A DNA stretch of 64,000 bases from Lachnospiraceae bacterium MD308 (GCA_000403475.2 KE159798.1:294182-358181); one strand, 5' to 3'. Shown: positions 33,545-42,239, counted from the stretch's first letter. The notes: a model not told the origin generated them from the letters alone. Program-made: numbers and translations.

Positions 33545-34257
33545 TGAGACGTGGAACGATGGGAGTACAGATAGGGAGCAAGCACACCTTAAAGGATTGG
33601 AATCTGGGATGGACAACGGTCAACCTTGGTTTTCCGGAGGCCAAGACCTATGAACAGGACATCCCGGGGGCTGATGGGACGCTTGATCTGACGGAGGTGA
33701 TGACTGGCGGTGATGTGAAGTATAAAAACAGAACCTTGTCGTTAGAATTTGAAGTGGAAGATGAAGATTTCTGTCGCTGGAGTGTAATAGTTTCTGAAAT
33801 CGCGAATTACCTGGCAGGTCAGAGAATGAAAATTATCCTTGATAATGATTTGTATTTCTATTATGTCGGCAGACTGGCATTGGATGTGGAAAAGACAGAG
33901 AAGAGTGAAAGTAAGTTAGTGATTTCTGGTGAAGTGGAGCCGTATAAGTATGAACGTTACTCTAGTCTGGAGGAGTGGATATGGGATACATTTAACTTTG
34001 AAGTGGGAGTTATCCGAGCATATAAAAACATAAGAGTTGAGAATTCATATGAATTGCTTATTCCGGGCTTAAGAAAAAGAATTGTCCCGATTATTGAATG
34101 TTCGGTATCGATGAGAGTGTCATACAATGGAAAGACTTACGAATTGCGGGCAGGAAAAAACAAAGTGTTCGATATTTGGCTTGGTGAAGGGGAGAACATA
34201 TTAATTTTCACCGGAACCGGGAATGTATCAGTGGAATACAGGGGAGGAAGCTTGTAG
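33544..34257 (+). CDS. Distal tail (Dit)-like protein
   Basis: A 237-aa protein overlapping the tape measure stop (GTGATGA). It contains the Dit-type start IGSKHTLKDWNLGWTTVNLG and NRTLSLEFEVEDEDFCRWSV, and a C-terminal galectin-like beta region. It forms the hub linking tail tube to baseplate. Confidence 0.85.
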   Translation: MRRGTMGVQIGSKHTLKDWNLGWTTVNLGFPEAKTYEQDIPGADGTLDLTEVMTGGDVKYKNRTLSLEFEVEDEDFCRWSVIVSEIANYLAGQRMKIILDNDLYFYYVGRLALDVEKTEKSESKLVISGEVEPYKYERYSSLEEWIWDTFNFEVGVIRAYKNIRVENSYELLIPGLRKRIVPIIECSVSMRVSYNGKTYELRAGKNKVFDIWLGEGENILIFTGTGNVSVEYRGGSL

Positions 34258-35616
34258 ATGTACAGAATAGAATGTGATGGAAAAACTCTTCATGATATGC
34301 GAGATGAAAAGTATATGTTGCTGTCTCCCAAGGTGTCTCTTGAATTAAATAAAACAGGGAATCTTGATTTTGGTATTCTTTCAACTCATCCAGAGATTGG
34401 GAGTATTCGAAAACTACATTCAAGGATATCCGTATACGATGACGAAGAACTTCTCTATGTCGGCAGGCCAACGACAGATGAGGCGGATTTTTATAATTAT
34501 GGTCAGGTGTCTTGCGAAGGAGGACTTGCTTTTTTATTAGATTCAATACAAAGACCGAAGGAACGTGGCAGAGCATATAATTTTGAGCCGATATCGACGA
34601 ATATAGAGGTTTTTCGTGCTGTGATTAACGAACACAATATACAAGTGGAGGCCAGCAAAAAGTTTGAGATAGGTATTATTGATATTGAAAGTGCGTCAGT
34701 GGAAAATTTTGATGCCAATTATGAAAAAACTTGGGATTTGCTTGTATCCAAGTTTACCACAGTGTATGAAGGTTACTTGAGGGTCAGATATGAGGGGAAT
34801 GTACGGTATATTGATTATGTGAAACAGTTTGGAAAAGAAAGTGGACAGGAAATTCGTTTTGGTGAAAATCTTTTAGATTTAAAACGATATATTAAAGCAG
34901 ATAACATTGCGACGGCAATTATCCCTTTAGGTAAAAGTAACGTAACAATTAAAAATGCGAACGGGCACAATGGGTCTGATTATATTTATGACTCCAAGGC
35001 GGTTGGATTGTATGGTTGGATTTACCAGAAAATAGATTTTTCAGAGGTAAATGATCCTGATACATTGTATGAGAAGGCAAAGGAATATCTAAAAAAATGC
35101 ATTAATCTAGCGGTTACCATAGAACTTACAGCAATTGACCTTCACTTAATAGATATAGATATTGACTGTATAAAATTAGGTGATACGGTACGGGTTGTTT
35201 CCCCTCTTCATGGCCTTGACAGAAATATGATGGTTTCAAAGCGGGAATATAATCTTTCTAATCCATCAGCAGATAAAATCACACTGGGAGATACATTGTC
35301 CTTCCTTACAGAAAAGCAGGTGGGACTGCAAAGAGAGATTGCGCAGCAAAGGAATGCTACCGCATCGCAAGAAGAGATAAGAGAGAATGTAGGTAACCTG
35401 AATAATAAGGTGGATGCAGCGCATACAGGGATAAGCATGATGGGAGGAAAAGTGGAGCAACTAGGGACGGATTTTTCTAGTATAACAGTAGAACTGCAGG
35501 AGGTGAAAAACAGCATAGCAAATTTGACACAAACTGGTACGAAAATGAATCAAAGTATATCGGAAATTTTAGTGAGGTTAGAAACTTTGGAAGAAGGTGG
35601 GGAAACTAATGCTTGA
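34258..35616 (+). CDS. Tail-associated (Tal-like) baseplate protein
   Basis: A 452-aa protein. Residues 1-360 are the gp27-like prophage tail domain (VYDDEELLYVGRPTTDEADF; LKRYIKADNIATAIIPLGKS; VSPLHGLDRNMMVSKREYNL). The end (about 375-445) is coiled coil (AQQRNATASQEEIRENVGNL). No peptidase domain is seen. It starts one base after the Dit stop. Confidence 0.85.
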   Translation: MYRIECDGKTLHDMRDEKYMLLSPKVSLELNKTGNLDFGILSTHPEIGSIRKLHSRISVYDDEELLYVGRPTTDEADFYNYGQVSCEGGLAFLLDSIQRPKERGRAYNFEPISTNIEVFRAVINEHNIQVEASKKFEIGIIDIESASVENFDANYEKTWDLLVSKFTTVYEGYLRVRYEGNVRYIDYVKQFGKESGQEIRFGENLLDLKRYIKADNIATAIIPLGKSNVTIKNANGHNGSDYIYDSKAVGLYGWIYQKIDFSEVNDPDTLYEKAKEYLKKCINLAVTIELTAIDLHLIDIDIDCIKLGDTVRVVSPLHGLDRNMMVSKREYNLSNPSADKITLGDTLSFLTEKQVGLQREIAQQRNATASQEEIRENVGNLNNKVDAAHTGISMMGGKVEQLGTDFSSITVELQEVKNSIANLTQTGTKMNQSISEILVRLETLEEGGETNA

Positions 35617-36187
35617 ACAAAATCTAAGGGTGCTGGTACAGGAATTCAAGACAGCGATATATGGTAAGGATGTCAGGAGGACATTTGCTGATATAGCGGA
35701 GCTTATCTGTATCAGGGCAATGCAGGAACTGGATTATGCAGTTGAACGGGGAAATATAGCAGAACAACAGGGTGATTATGCCAAAGAACAGGGTGACTAT
35801 GCCAAAGAACAGGGTGACTATGCCAGAGAGCAGGGTGATTATGCCAAAGGGCAGGGTGATTATGCAGGGGAACAAACAAATGCTGCGTTAACAGAGATTA
35901 ATTCGGCTATGCTTCGAATAAGCGATGAATTTAGCAGTTTACAAGAAGCCTTGAGAGCTACAGAAAGTGGCGCTTTATTACTTGAAATTAATAAGCTATT
36001 GCAAGACATGTATCGAACAGCTACGGACGAGGACATAGATAAGATTATCGATGGCTTGTATGTGGACGAGGATAATGAGGGAAGTATCTTTGAAGCGGGG
36101 AGCATTCAAGATATAGATGATATTATCGAAGGCACATATGTAGGTTATGAGGAACTATCCGTAACTATGATAAATGCAATTACTTAA
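35609..36187 (+). CDS. Baseplate/fibre shaft protein with heptad repeats
   Basis: The ATG at 35609 overlaps the upstream gene by 8 bases; 192 aa. The centre has six 7-residue repeats (EQGDYAK with variants) forming a trimeric coiled coil. The C-terminal part has two related acidic units (TDEDIDKIIDGLYVD and IQDIDDIIEGTYVG) that look like a docking region. It probably links the baseplate to the variable fibre encoded next. Confidence 0.8.
   Translation: MLEQNLRVLVQEFKTAIYGKDVRRTFADIAELICIRAMQELDYAVERGNIAEQQGDYAKEQGDYAKEQGDYAREQGDYAKGQGDYAGEQTNAALTEINSAMLRISDEFSSLQEALRATESGALLLEINKLLQDMYRTATDEDIDKIIDGLYVDEDNEGSIFEAGSIQDIDDIIEGTYVGYEELSVTMINAIT
35762..35874 (+). repeat. 21-bp tandem repeat in the fibre shaft gene
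   Basis: About five copies of GAACAGGGTGAYTATGCCAA, each with small changes, in frame and encoding the EQGDYAK heptads. Copy number can change by slippage without breaking the frame. Confidence 0.9.
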
Positions 36188-36215
36188 GGTAAGTTTGAGA
36201 AAGAAAGGAAATTAA

Positions 36216-36671
36216 ATGAAAGTCATTACAACAAATCTATTAAATAGATTCTGGGAGAACGGGATTAAGCCGATAAAAACTGCTCTGGGAGGAAAACTGG
36301 ATGTGACAAAGGTGATAAAGAGCACAAATATAACGGAGCCAGGGTTCGTTATGGATGGAAAGACGGCAGCGGATGCATTTGCTCAATTAAACAAAAAATT
36401 AGGTGATTTTATAATCACGCGCAAAATACAAACTACTATAATACTTCCGCCTAATGGTTCAAACAATCCTCCTGCTGATTTTTTTGCTCCCACAATAAAT
36501 GGATATAAGCCAATAAATATAATCTGTACATTCGTAGGTGATAATCGTTCCTTTTTGTATGGCTTGAACGTAAGGACGGATAACAACTATATTTATGTAC
36601 AGTTTACAAACACTACAGCAAATGAAAAGACAATTTCCCCAGAATTTTTAGTCATGTATTGTAAAGTTTAA
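36216..36671 (+). CDS. Variable tail-fibre protein, expressed form (cassette A)
   Basis: A 151-aa protein with AGAAAGGAAATTAA upstream. Residues 1 to about 60 (MKVITTNLLNRFWENGIKPI ... DGKTAADAFAQLNKK) are the constant N-terminus typical of phage fibre/collar proteins. The rest (IITRKIQTTIILPPNGSNNP; FAPTINGYKPINIICTFVGD) is a beta-rich tip and a close relative of the silent cassette at 38515. The join is at the recombination core AATTAAACAAAAA (36385-36397). Confidence 0.9.
   Translation: MKVITTNLLNRFWENGIKPIKTALGGKLDVTKVIKSTNITEPGFVMDGKTAADAFAQLNKKLGDFIITRKIQTTIILPPNGSNNPPADFFAPTINGYKPINIICTFVGDNRSFLYGLNVRTDNNYIYVQFTNTTANEKTISPEFLVMYCKV
36385..36397 (+). repeat. Inversion site A (fibre switch)
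   Basis: AATTAAACAAAAA in forward orientation inside the expressed fibre gene, in the reading frame coding Leu-Asn-Lys. Shared with three other sites. Confidence 0.75.
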
Positions 36672-37011
36672 TCATTTGTAAAATAAACGAGCTGTCCGCC
36701 ATGGACTGTATTTGCGTTAGCGTCTGGTGATACCCACCAATATACAAGTTTTCCGTCTTGGCGCACAGCTACTCGCAATCCGACAGAGCCAAAATAAGTT
36801 GGTGTTAAGACGGTACTGACAGCACCATATATCGGAACCGGTAATCCTTCGGCAATTATCACGTCTTGTCCTTCAGGTCTATCAATAAAGGAAAAGTCAT
36901 AAAATGACAATATTACTACATGTCCATATTTTGTCATGTTAACACTAGCATTTGAGAAGGCCGGGTTTACGTTTTTAATTGAGAGTCGCACATTTATATT
37001 TTTGATTAATT
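36668..37011 (-). CDS. Silent tail-fibre tip, cassette B (inverted)
   Basis: Reading leftward from the site at 37011, the frame encodes IKNINVRLSIKNVNPAFSN then NMTKYGHVVILSFYDFSFID and KLVYWWVSPDANANTV. It lacks the constant N-terminus and a ribosome site, so it is silent. It ends in a 4-bp overlap with the end of cassette A. It is homologous to cassette C. Inversion between sites A and B would attach it in frame to the constant region. Confidence 0.8.
36999..37011 (-). repeat. Inversion site B (fibre switch)
   Basis: AATTAATCAAAAA on the minus strand, an inverted copy of site A with one change, in the same codon phase. Confidence 0.7.
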
Positions 37012-37067
37012 CAGTATCTGTTTCTATATCACTTTTTGCTAAAATAAAGCAAAAAGGAGTTGAAAGT

Positions 37068-38063
37068 ATGAAAGAGCAGTTGATTAACAGGGTTCTGTAC
37101 TGTATGCAGGATAGGCTTCAGGAAGAACAGCTCACAGAGCTTAAAAGTGTGCTGCATAATGTGTTATGTGCGTACCGGGTGGAATCAGCAGAACGGCAGG
37201 AATTAAAGGTGATGGATTGTTCATGGCAGGGAGACCTGGAGGATTACCTGATGGCGATAGCTCTTGAAGGGAAATCACCAGAAACAGTCAAGAGATACAG
37301 GTATGAGCTTAGTAGATTGCTGTCGTACATTAACAAGGCCGTAGCAGATATCAACAATACAGATATATCAGGGTATATGAGGGCATATAAGCGCATAAGG
37401 AATATCTGCAACCAGACATTAAAGAATGTACGGGCGGTATATAGTAGTTTTTTTGTGTGGCTGAGGGACAGAAATCGGATTGGAAACAATCCTATGGTTC
37501 TTGTTGAACAAATCAAGGTGGAAAAAAAGATTAAGAAACCGTATACAGATACAGAAAGGGAACTGATGTTGCGTAATTGCAAGACAATCCGTGATAAGGC
37601 CATCATGGAGTTTTTCTACAGTACTGCGGTCAGGGTGTCTGAGCTGGTAGCTCTTAACAGGGAAGATATCCGTTTTACTACGAAAGATTTGATTGTATTT
37701 GGAAAGGGGGCGAAAGAGCGTGTGACCTACTTAAATGAAAGGTCACATATGTATTTAAAGGAATATTTAGAAAGTCGCACAGATGGCAATCCTGCTTTGT
37801 TTGTGTCGGAGAGGATGCCGCATCAGCGGCTTACAAAGAATGGGTTAGAGGACTTGATCAGGCGAACCGGCGCTAGGGTAGATGTACATGCATATCCGCA
37901 CCGGTTCAGGCGGACAGCAGCGACAAATGCTCTTAACAGAGGGATGCCAGTGCAGGAAGTGGCTCAATTCTTAGGACACGCAAAATTAGAAACGACGATG
38001 GTATATTGTACGGTTGAGCAAGAATCTGTGCAGTTTCACCATAAAAGATACCTGAGCGCATAA
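37068..38063 (+). CDS. Tyrosine recombinase, probable tail-fibre invertase
   Basis: The ATG at 37068 follows AAAAAGGAGTTGAAAGT; 331 aa. SAM-like N-terminal DNA-binding domain (about 55-150), then a catalytic domain with Arg in STAVRVSELVAL, Lys in FGKGAKERV, H-R-F-R-R-T, the GHAKLETTMVY ending (catalytic Tyr). It lies between two pairs of inverted fibre-tip cassettes, not at a prophage end, so its job is most likely to invert these segments. No directionality gene is adjacent. Confidence 0.9.
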   Translation: MKEQLINRVLYCMQDRLQEEQLTELKSVLHNVLCAYRVESAERQELKVMDCSWQGDLEDYLMAIALEGKSPETVKRYRYELSRLLSYINKAVADINNTDISGYMRAYKRIRNICNQTLKNVRAVYSSFFVWLRDRNRIGNNPMVLVEQIKVEKKIKKPYTDTERELMLRNCKTIRDKAIMEFFYSTAVRVSELVALNREDIRFTTKDLIVFGKGAKERVTYLNERSHMYLKEYLESRTDGNPALFVSERMPHQRLTKNGLEDLIRRTGARVDVHAYPHRFRRTAATNALNRGMPVQEVAQFLGHAKLETTMVYCTVEQESVQFHHKRYLSA

Positions 38064-38157
38064 ACAGAGTGGCATGAATATTTGAATTTTTACACTCGGT
38101 TGTGCCGGGTGTTTTTGTTATGCGTTTCGGTATGTAACCTGGAAATATTTATTTCGT

Positions 38158-38181
38158 GATGGATACTAAATTAAACAAAAA
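38158..38181 (+). repeat. Inversion site C (fibre switch)
   Basis: Contains the core AATTAAACAAAAA at 38169-38181. The full 24-bp segment is repeated exactly, inverted, at 38789-38812. Confidence 0.75.
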
Positions 38182-38518
38182 TATAAATGTTCAACTATCA
38201 ATTAAAAATGTCAATATGGATGGCAATAATCCCAGTATTAATATGACAAAATATGGTCATGTAGTAATATTGACATTTTATGATATTCGCTATGTTAACA
38301 ATAAACCGGAAGGCCAAGAAATGGTAATAGCCGAAGGATTGCCCGCTCCATTAGGCGGGAGGTCAATCACTGCTGTTCTTGTGTCAACTTATTCCGGCTC
38401 CGTTGGATTACGGGTTGGTGTGCGTCATGATGGAAAACTTGTTTATTGGTGGGTATCGCCAGATGTAAAGGCCAATGTACCATGTAGTGGGCAATTAGTT
38501 TATCTTGCCAATGATTAA
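38159..38518 (+). CDS. Silent tail-fibre tip, cassette C (direct)
   Basis: From ATG 38159 the frame reads MDTKLNKNINVQLSIKNVNM and then NMTKYGHVVILTFYDIRYVN; it is a close homologue of cassette B. There is no ribosome site in front of it, and the constant fibre N-terminus is absent. It ends in a 4-bp overlap with cassette D. Confidence 0.8.
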   Translation: MDTKLNKNINVQLSIKNVNMDGNNPSINMTKYGHVVILTFYDIRYVNNKPEGQEMVIAEGLPAPLGGRSITAVLVSTYSGSVGLRVGVRHDGKLVYWWVSPDVKANVPCSGQLVYLAND

Positions 38519-38812
38519 GTTTTAATATACATGACTAAGAATGATGGAGTAATCGTCTTTTCATCCCCTGTAGTGTTTGTAAATTGCGCATAAATACTGT
38601 TGTTATCTGTCCTTACTCTCAAACCATACAAAAAGACGCGATTATCACCTACAAATGTGCAAACTATGTTTATTGGTTTATATCCATTTATTATAGGCGC
38701 AAAAAAACCACTAGGAGGATTGCTTGAAGCGTAAGGCGGAACCGTTATGGTAGTATGAATTTCGCGCGTAATAATGAAATCATCTAATTTTTTGTTTAAT
38801 TTAGTATCCATC
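38515..38812 (-). CDS. Silent tail-fibre tip, cassette D (inverted)
   Basis: Leftward frame MDTKLNKKLDDFIITREIHT, FAPIINGYKPINIVCTFVGD and TITPSFLVMYIKT. It is a close homologue of the expressed cassette A. Lacking the constant N-terminus, it is probably not expressed in this orientation (an AGAAGGA-like sequence belongs to the next forward gene). Inversion between sites A and D would activate it and also flip the recombinase gene. Confidence 0.8.
38789..38812 (-). repeat. Inversion site D (fibre switch)
   Basis: Inverted exact copy of the 24-bp site C segment; core at 38789-38801. Confidence 0.75.
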
Positions 38813-38827
38813 CAGAAGGAGGATTTA

Positions 38828-39523
38828 ATGGAGAACATTTTATTTCTTGACAGTAAGGAAACGAAAAAAGCAAAAGTGGAAAGGCTGTCAGATCATACAA
38901 TTCAGATCATGATAGAAGGAGAAGCGAACACATCGGGATTCCATCTCGTAACGGATGAAGGTATCTTATATGGCAAATACGAAGAGTTCACTACCCTGTA
39001 TAAAGAGATTGAAGGTGGATTTATTTTGAGTGATGACGGCTCAGTGTATGAAGAGCCCGAGCCACTGCCAGAACCTGAGATAAAGCCCTATGAACCTACA
39101 CTGGAAGAGCTGCGGGAGGCAAAGGTGGCTGAGATGAACGGTGCGCAGCAGCAGGCGGTACAGGCAGGGGTCAATGTTACATTGACGGACGGTATTGTAG
39201 AGCATTTTACGCTGACGGAGCATGACCAGACCAGTCTTATGGGACTGCAGTCCCAGGTGCTTGCCGGTGAGGAGAGCATCCCCTGGCATAATTCTGATGA
39301 AATGGAACATTGCAAGTTCTACTCTAATGCGGATATGGGATTAATTACATCTGCGGCAATGGCATATGTGACCTGGCATGTTACATACTTTCGAGATCTG
39401 AGGATCTATATCAGATCATTGCAGGATAAGGAAGAGGTGGAAGCGGTAACCTATGGCATGGATATTCCAGCAGCGTACCAGTCAGAGCCGTTAAAAGCAA
39501 TGCTTGCGGCCAGACAGTCATGA
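38828..39523 (+). CDS. Tail/fibre-associated protein (DUF4376-like)
   Basis: The ATG at 38828 follows AGAAGGAGGATTTA; 231 aa. N-terminal beta domain (MENILFLDSKETKKAKVERL; IMIEGEANTSGFHLVTDEGI), an acidic Pro linker (EEPEPLPEPEIKPYEPT), then a helical domain (LREAKVAEMNGAQQQAVQAG; YVTWHVTYFRDLRIYIRSLQ). It resembles XkdW/fibre-assembly-type proteins found before holins. Confidence 0.78.
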   Translation: MENILFLDSKETKKAKVERLSDHTIQIMIEGEANTSGFHLVTDEGILYGKYEEFTTLYKEIEGGFILSDDGSVYEEPEPLPEPEIKPYEPTLEELREAKVAEMNGAQQQAVQAGVNVTLTDGIVEHFTLTEHDQTSLMGLQSQVLAGEESIPWHNSDEMEHCKFYSNADMGLITSAAMAYVTWHVTYFRDLRIYIRSLQDKEEVEAVTYGMDIPAAYQSEPLKAMLAARQS

Positions 39524-39933
39524 GGGACGTAAGGCCATTGGTGCTTTTTTGTATGGGTGGCCTGATTTATATGGTAATCGAGTTGATGTGGAGGGGGTAC
39601 AGCCATTGGACAATGTTTATTGTGGGCGGCATGTGTTTCTTATTGCTTGGGTTGATTAATGAGGTGTTCACTTTTGAAATGCCGTTGGTATGTCAGATGG
39701 TGATAGGAGCATGTCTTATTACACTGGTAGAGTTTTTCAGCGGCTGCATTGTAAATCTTTGGCTCGGTTGGAATGTGTGGGATTATTCAGATATGCCGCT
39801 TAATATCCTTGGCCAGATATGCCTGCCGTATGCAGGGCTGTGGTTCCTGCTGTCGGGGCCGGCAATCATATTGGATGATTATCTACGTTACTGGTGGTTT
39901 GGGGAGGAATATCCTCATTACAGGATTATATGA
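39520..39933 (+). CDS. Small integral membrane protein (CmpB/ABC type IV-like)
   Basis: A 137-aa protein with four hydrophobic segments (about 7-20, 30-46, 55-73, 95-117). The signature EVFTFEMPLVCQMVIGACLI, then EFFSGCIVNLWLGWNVWDYS is that of the putative ABC-transporter type IV family found in many Lachnospiraceae phages. The start overlaps the previous stop (ATGA). Its role in phage, possibly lysis or exclusion, is unknown. Confidence 0.8.
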   Translation: MRDVRPLVLFCMGGLIYMVIELMWRGYSHWTMFIVGGMCFLLLGLINEVFTFEMPLVCQMVIGACLITLVEFFSGCIVNLWLGWNVWDYSDMPLNILGQICLPYAGLWFLLSGPAIILDDYLRYWWFGEEYPHYRII

Positions 39934-39950
39934 AAGAAGGTGAAGAGATG

Positions 39951-39980
39951 GATATCAGAGCGGGGCCATAGAGGCCTTTT
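39951..39980 (+). terminator. Short hairpin before holin
   Basis: GGGGCC and GGCCTTTTTC flank ATAGA; short stem with T-rich tail. Possibly a partial terminator. Confidence 0.4.
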
Positions 39981-40025
39981 TCTTTTGCAAAAAATCAGGA
40001 AAATAACAGAAAGAGAGTGAGGTAT

Positions 40026-40499
40026 ATGAAGAAAATGAATTATGCAGGACCAATTATTGACGGATATAATATGATCTTCGGGACGATTGTTGCTGTCCTT
40101 TCTTATGTACTCGGGGAGCATTGGTTTTTGTTTGTGGCGTTTCTTGCGCTGAATGTGGCAGACTGGCTTACCGGGTGGATGAAAGCCGGTCTGAAAAAAC
40201 AGGAGAATTCTGTAAAAGGGTGGCATGGCGTCCTTAAAAAACTGGGATACTGGATCATGGTCATGGTGGCATTTGGAGCAAGCGCTGTATTTATTGAAAT
40301 TGGAATGGTCCTGGGGATCGACCTGGGGATAACGACCCTGCTTGGCTGGTTCGTGCTCGCATCGCTGCTGATCAATGAGATCCGCTCCATTATAGAAAAT
40401 TTTGTGGAGGCAGGGTACAACGTGCCGTATGTCTTGATTAAAGGGTTAGAGGTGGCCGATAAGGCAGTAAATAAAGAAAAGGATACGGAGGACGTGTAA
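40026..40499 (+). CDS. Phage holin (Cph1/TcdE-like)
   Basis: A 157-aa protein with three transmembrane segments (about 15-32, 35-52 and 75-118) and the family pattern LALNVADWLTGWMKAGLKKQ followed by KGWHGVLKKLGYW. It permeabilises the membrane to release or activate the endolysin encoded next. AGAGAGTGAGGTAT precedes the start. Confidence 0.93.
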   Translation: MKKMNYAGPIIDGYNMIFGTIVAVLSYVLGEHWFLFVAFLALNVADWLTGWMKAGLKKQENSVKGWHGVLKKLGYWIMVMVAFGASAVFIEIGMVLGIDLGITTLLGWFVLASLLINEIRSIIENFVEAGYNVPYVLIKGLEVADKAVNKEKDTEDV

Positions 40500-40543
40500 C
40501 AGCGTCCTCTTTTTGTGCGGCGCCGCACAGGAAGGAGAAAGAG

Positions 40544-41977
40544 ATGAAATATCCAGACATATCACACCACCATCCGGTCAGGGACTGGACAAGTGTAAAG
40601 AAAAATGCAGCGTTTCTGATATCCAAGGCTACTCAGGGGACATCCTATACAGACCCTACCCTGGACAGCTTTATTGCCGGCTGTGAGAAGAACAAGATCC
40701 CGTACTGGCTGTATGCTTTTATGATTAAAGGAGACGGAAAAGTCCAGGCGAAATATATGGTTGATAAATGCAAGGGAAAGGTTGGCAAATATTTTGTTGG
40801 ATACATCATTGATGCGGAGAAGAACCCCGGTACAGGGACAAAGCCAACGGACAGCCAGGTGAGGGCTGCTTTGGACTATCTGGCATCACTGGGGATCAAG
40901 TGGGGGCTGTATACCGGATTTGCGGATTACGCCTATTATAAAAGCTCTATCACCAAAGCAAAGAACTCTGATGGAGGATTCTGGTGGGAAGCCAGGTATG
41001 GAAACAATAACGGAGCCTACAGCTCCAAATACCCATGTAATAAAGGTGTGTCCCTCCATCAGTTCACATCCCTTGGAACGTGTCCGGGCATCAGCGGCAG
41101 GATTGACCTGAACCGTGTCGCCGGACAGGGGAAGACGCTTGAATGGTTTATGACCCCTGCAGAGAAAAAAGCGGAAACCAAGCCCCCGGCAATAAATACG
41201 CTGGCAACGGAGAAGACTATCACACTCTGCGGCCATGGCTCTGGCAGACCGTCAACTAAGGTAATGCACACATATCTTGAGGCTCGGTATAAGAGCAAAG
41301 CCCCGAACGGGAAACGAAAAGGCGCCGTGAAGGTCATGAGGTTTCGTGACCTGACGGGCGCAGGAAGAATGAAGTTCCATGATTATTACGGGATTATCCT
41401 CGGGCGAAATTATTACAGCCAGGGGAAACGGGAGTATGTATTCCGTAAAGCCGCTGACGGCAGATACTACAGTGATTGCAGCTCATCAGGCATGGCGGCG
41501 TTGCAGAGGTGTGGGTACGGTGTTACGTTGCTGAATACGGCAGGAATCTACAATTCCCCATTGTTTGAGGAAGTTCCAGTAAAGATAAAGAACGGTCACA
41601 TCACGAATCCGGAAATATTAAAGGTTGGTGATGCAATCCTTTTTGTGGGGAACGACCCGAAACGCCCGCTTCAGATCGGGCATGTGGAATGGGTATATGA
41701 GATTAAGGGAGGCACGAAAGAAAGTGCTCCAGAAAAGTCAGGAGGTACATATAAGGTGGAGTTTGGATTATTAAAAAATGGAACAAAAAGTAAGCAGGTC
41801 AATACCTTTGAGCTGTGCATGAAGGCAAAGGGGTATTATACCGGGAAGATTGACGGGGATTATGGGGCGAAGTGTGCAGAGGCTTGTAAAAAGCTCCAGA
41901 AAGCCAAGATGGGGGAGAAAGAAGCTGACGGGAAGTGCGGTGAGAAGACGTGGCCGTATGTCCTGGGGATTAAGTGA
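40544..41977 (+). CDS. Endolysin: GH25 lysozyme, cysteine peptidase-like and PG-binding domains
   Basis: A 477-aa protein in three parts. Residues 1 to about 200 are a GH25 muramidase (MKYPDISHHHPVRDW, catalytic acidic motif YIIDAEKNP near 88-96). Residues about 225-395 are an NlpC/P60-like fold with the Cys motif YSDCSSSGMAALQRCG (about 307-322) and GHVEWVYEI His region (about 379). Residues about 425-477 are a peptidoglycan-binding domain (AKGYYTGKIDGDYGAKCAEA). It degrades both glycan and peptide bonds at lysis. AGGAAGGAGAAAGAG is the ribosome site. Confidence 0.93.
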   Translation: MKYPDISHHHPVRDWTSVKKNAAFLISKATQGTSYTDPTLDSFIAGCEKNKIPYWLYAFMIKGDGKVQAKYMVDKCKGKVGKYFVGYIIDAEKNPGTGTKPTDSQVRAALDYLASLGIKWGLYTGFADYAYYKSSITKAKNSDGGFWWEARYGNNNGAYSSKYPCNKGVSLHQFTSLGTCPGISGRIDLNRVAGQGKTLEWFMTPAEKKAETKPPAINTLATEKTITLCGHGSGRPSTKVMHTYLEARYKSKAPNGKRKGAVKVMRFRDLTGAGRMKFHDYYGIILGRNYYSQGKREYVFRKAADGRYYSDCSSSGMAALQRCGYGVTLLNTAGIYNSPLFEEVPVKIKNGHITNPEILKVGDAILFVGNDPKRPLQIGHVEWVYEIKGGTKESAPEKSGGTYKVEFGLLKNGTKSKQVNTFELCMKAKGYYTGKIDGDYGAKCAEACKKLQKAKMGEKEADGKCGEKTWPYVLGIK

Positions 41978-42007
41978 GAAGGCATGTCAGGCATTTTCTA
42001 ACAACGT

Positions 42008-42033
42008 TGAGCGCCGGGGATCGAACCCGGCGC
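42008..42033 (-). other. tRNA T-arm-like palindrome, possible attachment site
   Basis: On the minus strand the sequence reads CCGGG TTCGATC CCCGG followed by CGCTCAAC, exactly the stem-loop lengths of a tRNA T-arm and the 3' acceptor strand. No rest of a tRNA is visible. A 3' tRNA fragment just after the lysis genes is a classic prophage attachment-site remnant; alternatively it is only a strong hairpin (no T-run). Confidence 0.35.
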
Positions 42034-42084
42034 AAGGCTATAGAGCACTTGTTTTCTCCCTGCATTACCTGGCAGGGACGAGGA

Positions 42085-42192
42085 TTATTCGTTCTGATGC
42101 TCTTCTAATAATTCCATCTGAAGCCAGTAGGGCATGTCCTCATAAGTTTCATAAGGTATTTCTTTTATATGTTCAATCCACCATTCAAACAT
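42085..42192 (-). CDS. Small acidic protein (35 aa)
   Basis: Minus-strand ATG at 42192 with a very strong site GAAGGAGGGAAGAT. It encodes MFEWWIEHIKEIPYETYEDM and 15 more residues. It lies downstream of the broken gene 42240-42569 in the same direction, so the two form one leftward unit. Function unknown. Confidence 0.5.
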   Translation of the reverse strand: MFEWWIEHIKEIPYETYEDMPYWLQMELLEEHQNE

Positions 42193-42239
42193 ATCTTCCC
42201 TCCTTCTTTCGGCGCAACCCCACCGGGTGGGTGATGTGG

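Noticed and set aside
36936..37067. N-terminal extension of the tyrosine recombinase
   Set aside because: The extension reads through the inverted cassette B start and its recombination site; the ATG at 37068 has a strong AAGGAG site.
37068..38063. Tyrosine recombinase as the prophage integrase
   Set aside because: It lies in the middle of the tail genes between inverted fibre cassettes, not beside a repressor or attachment site; inversion is the better role.
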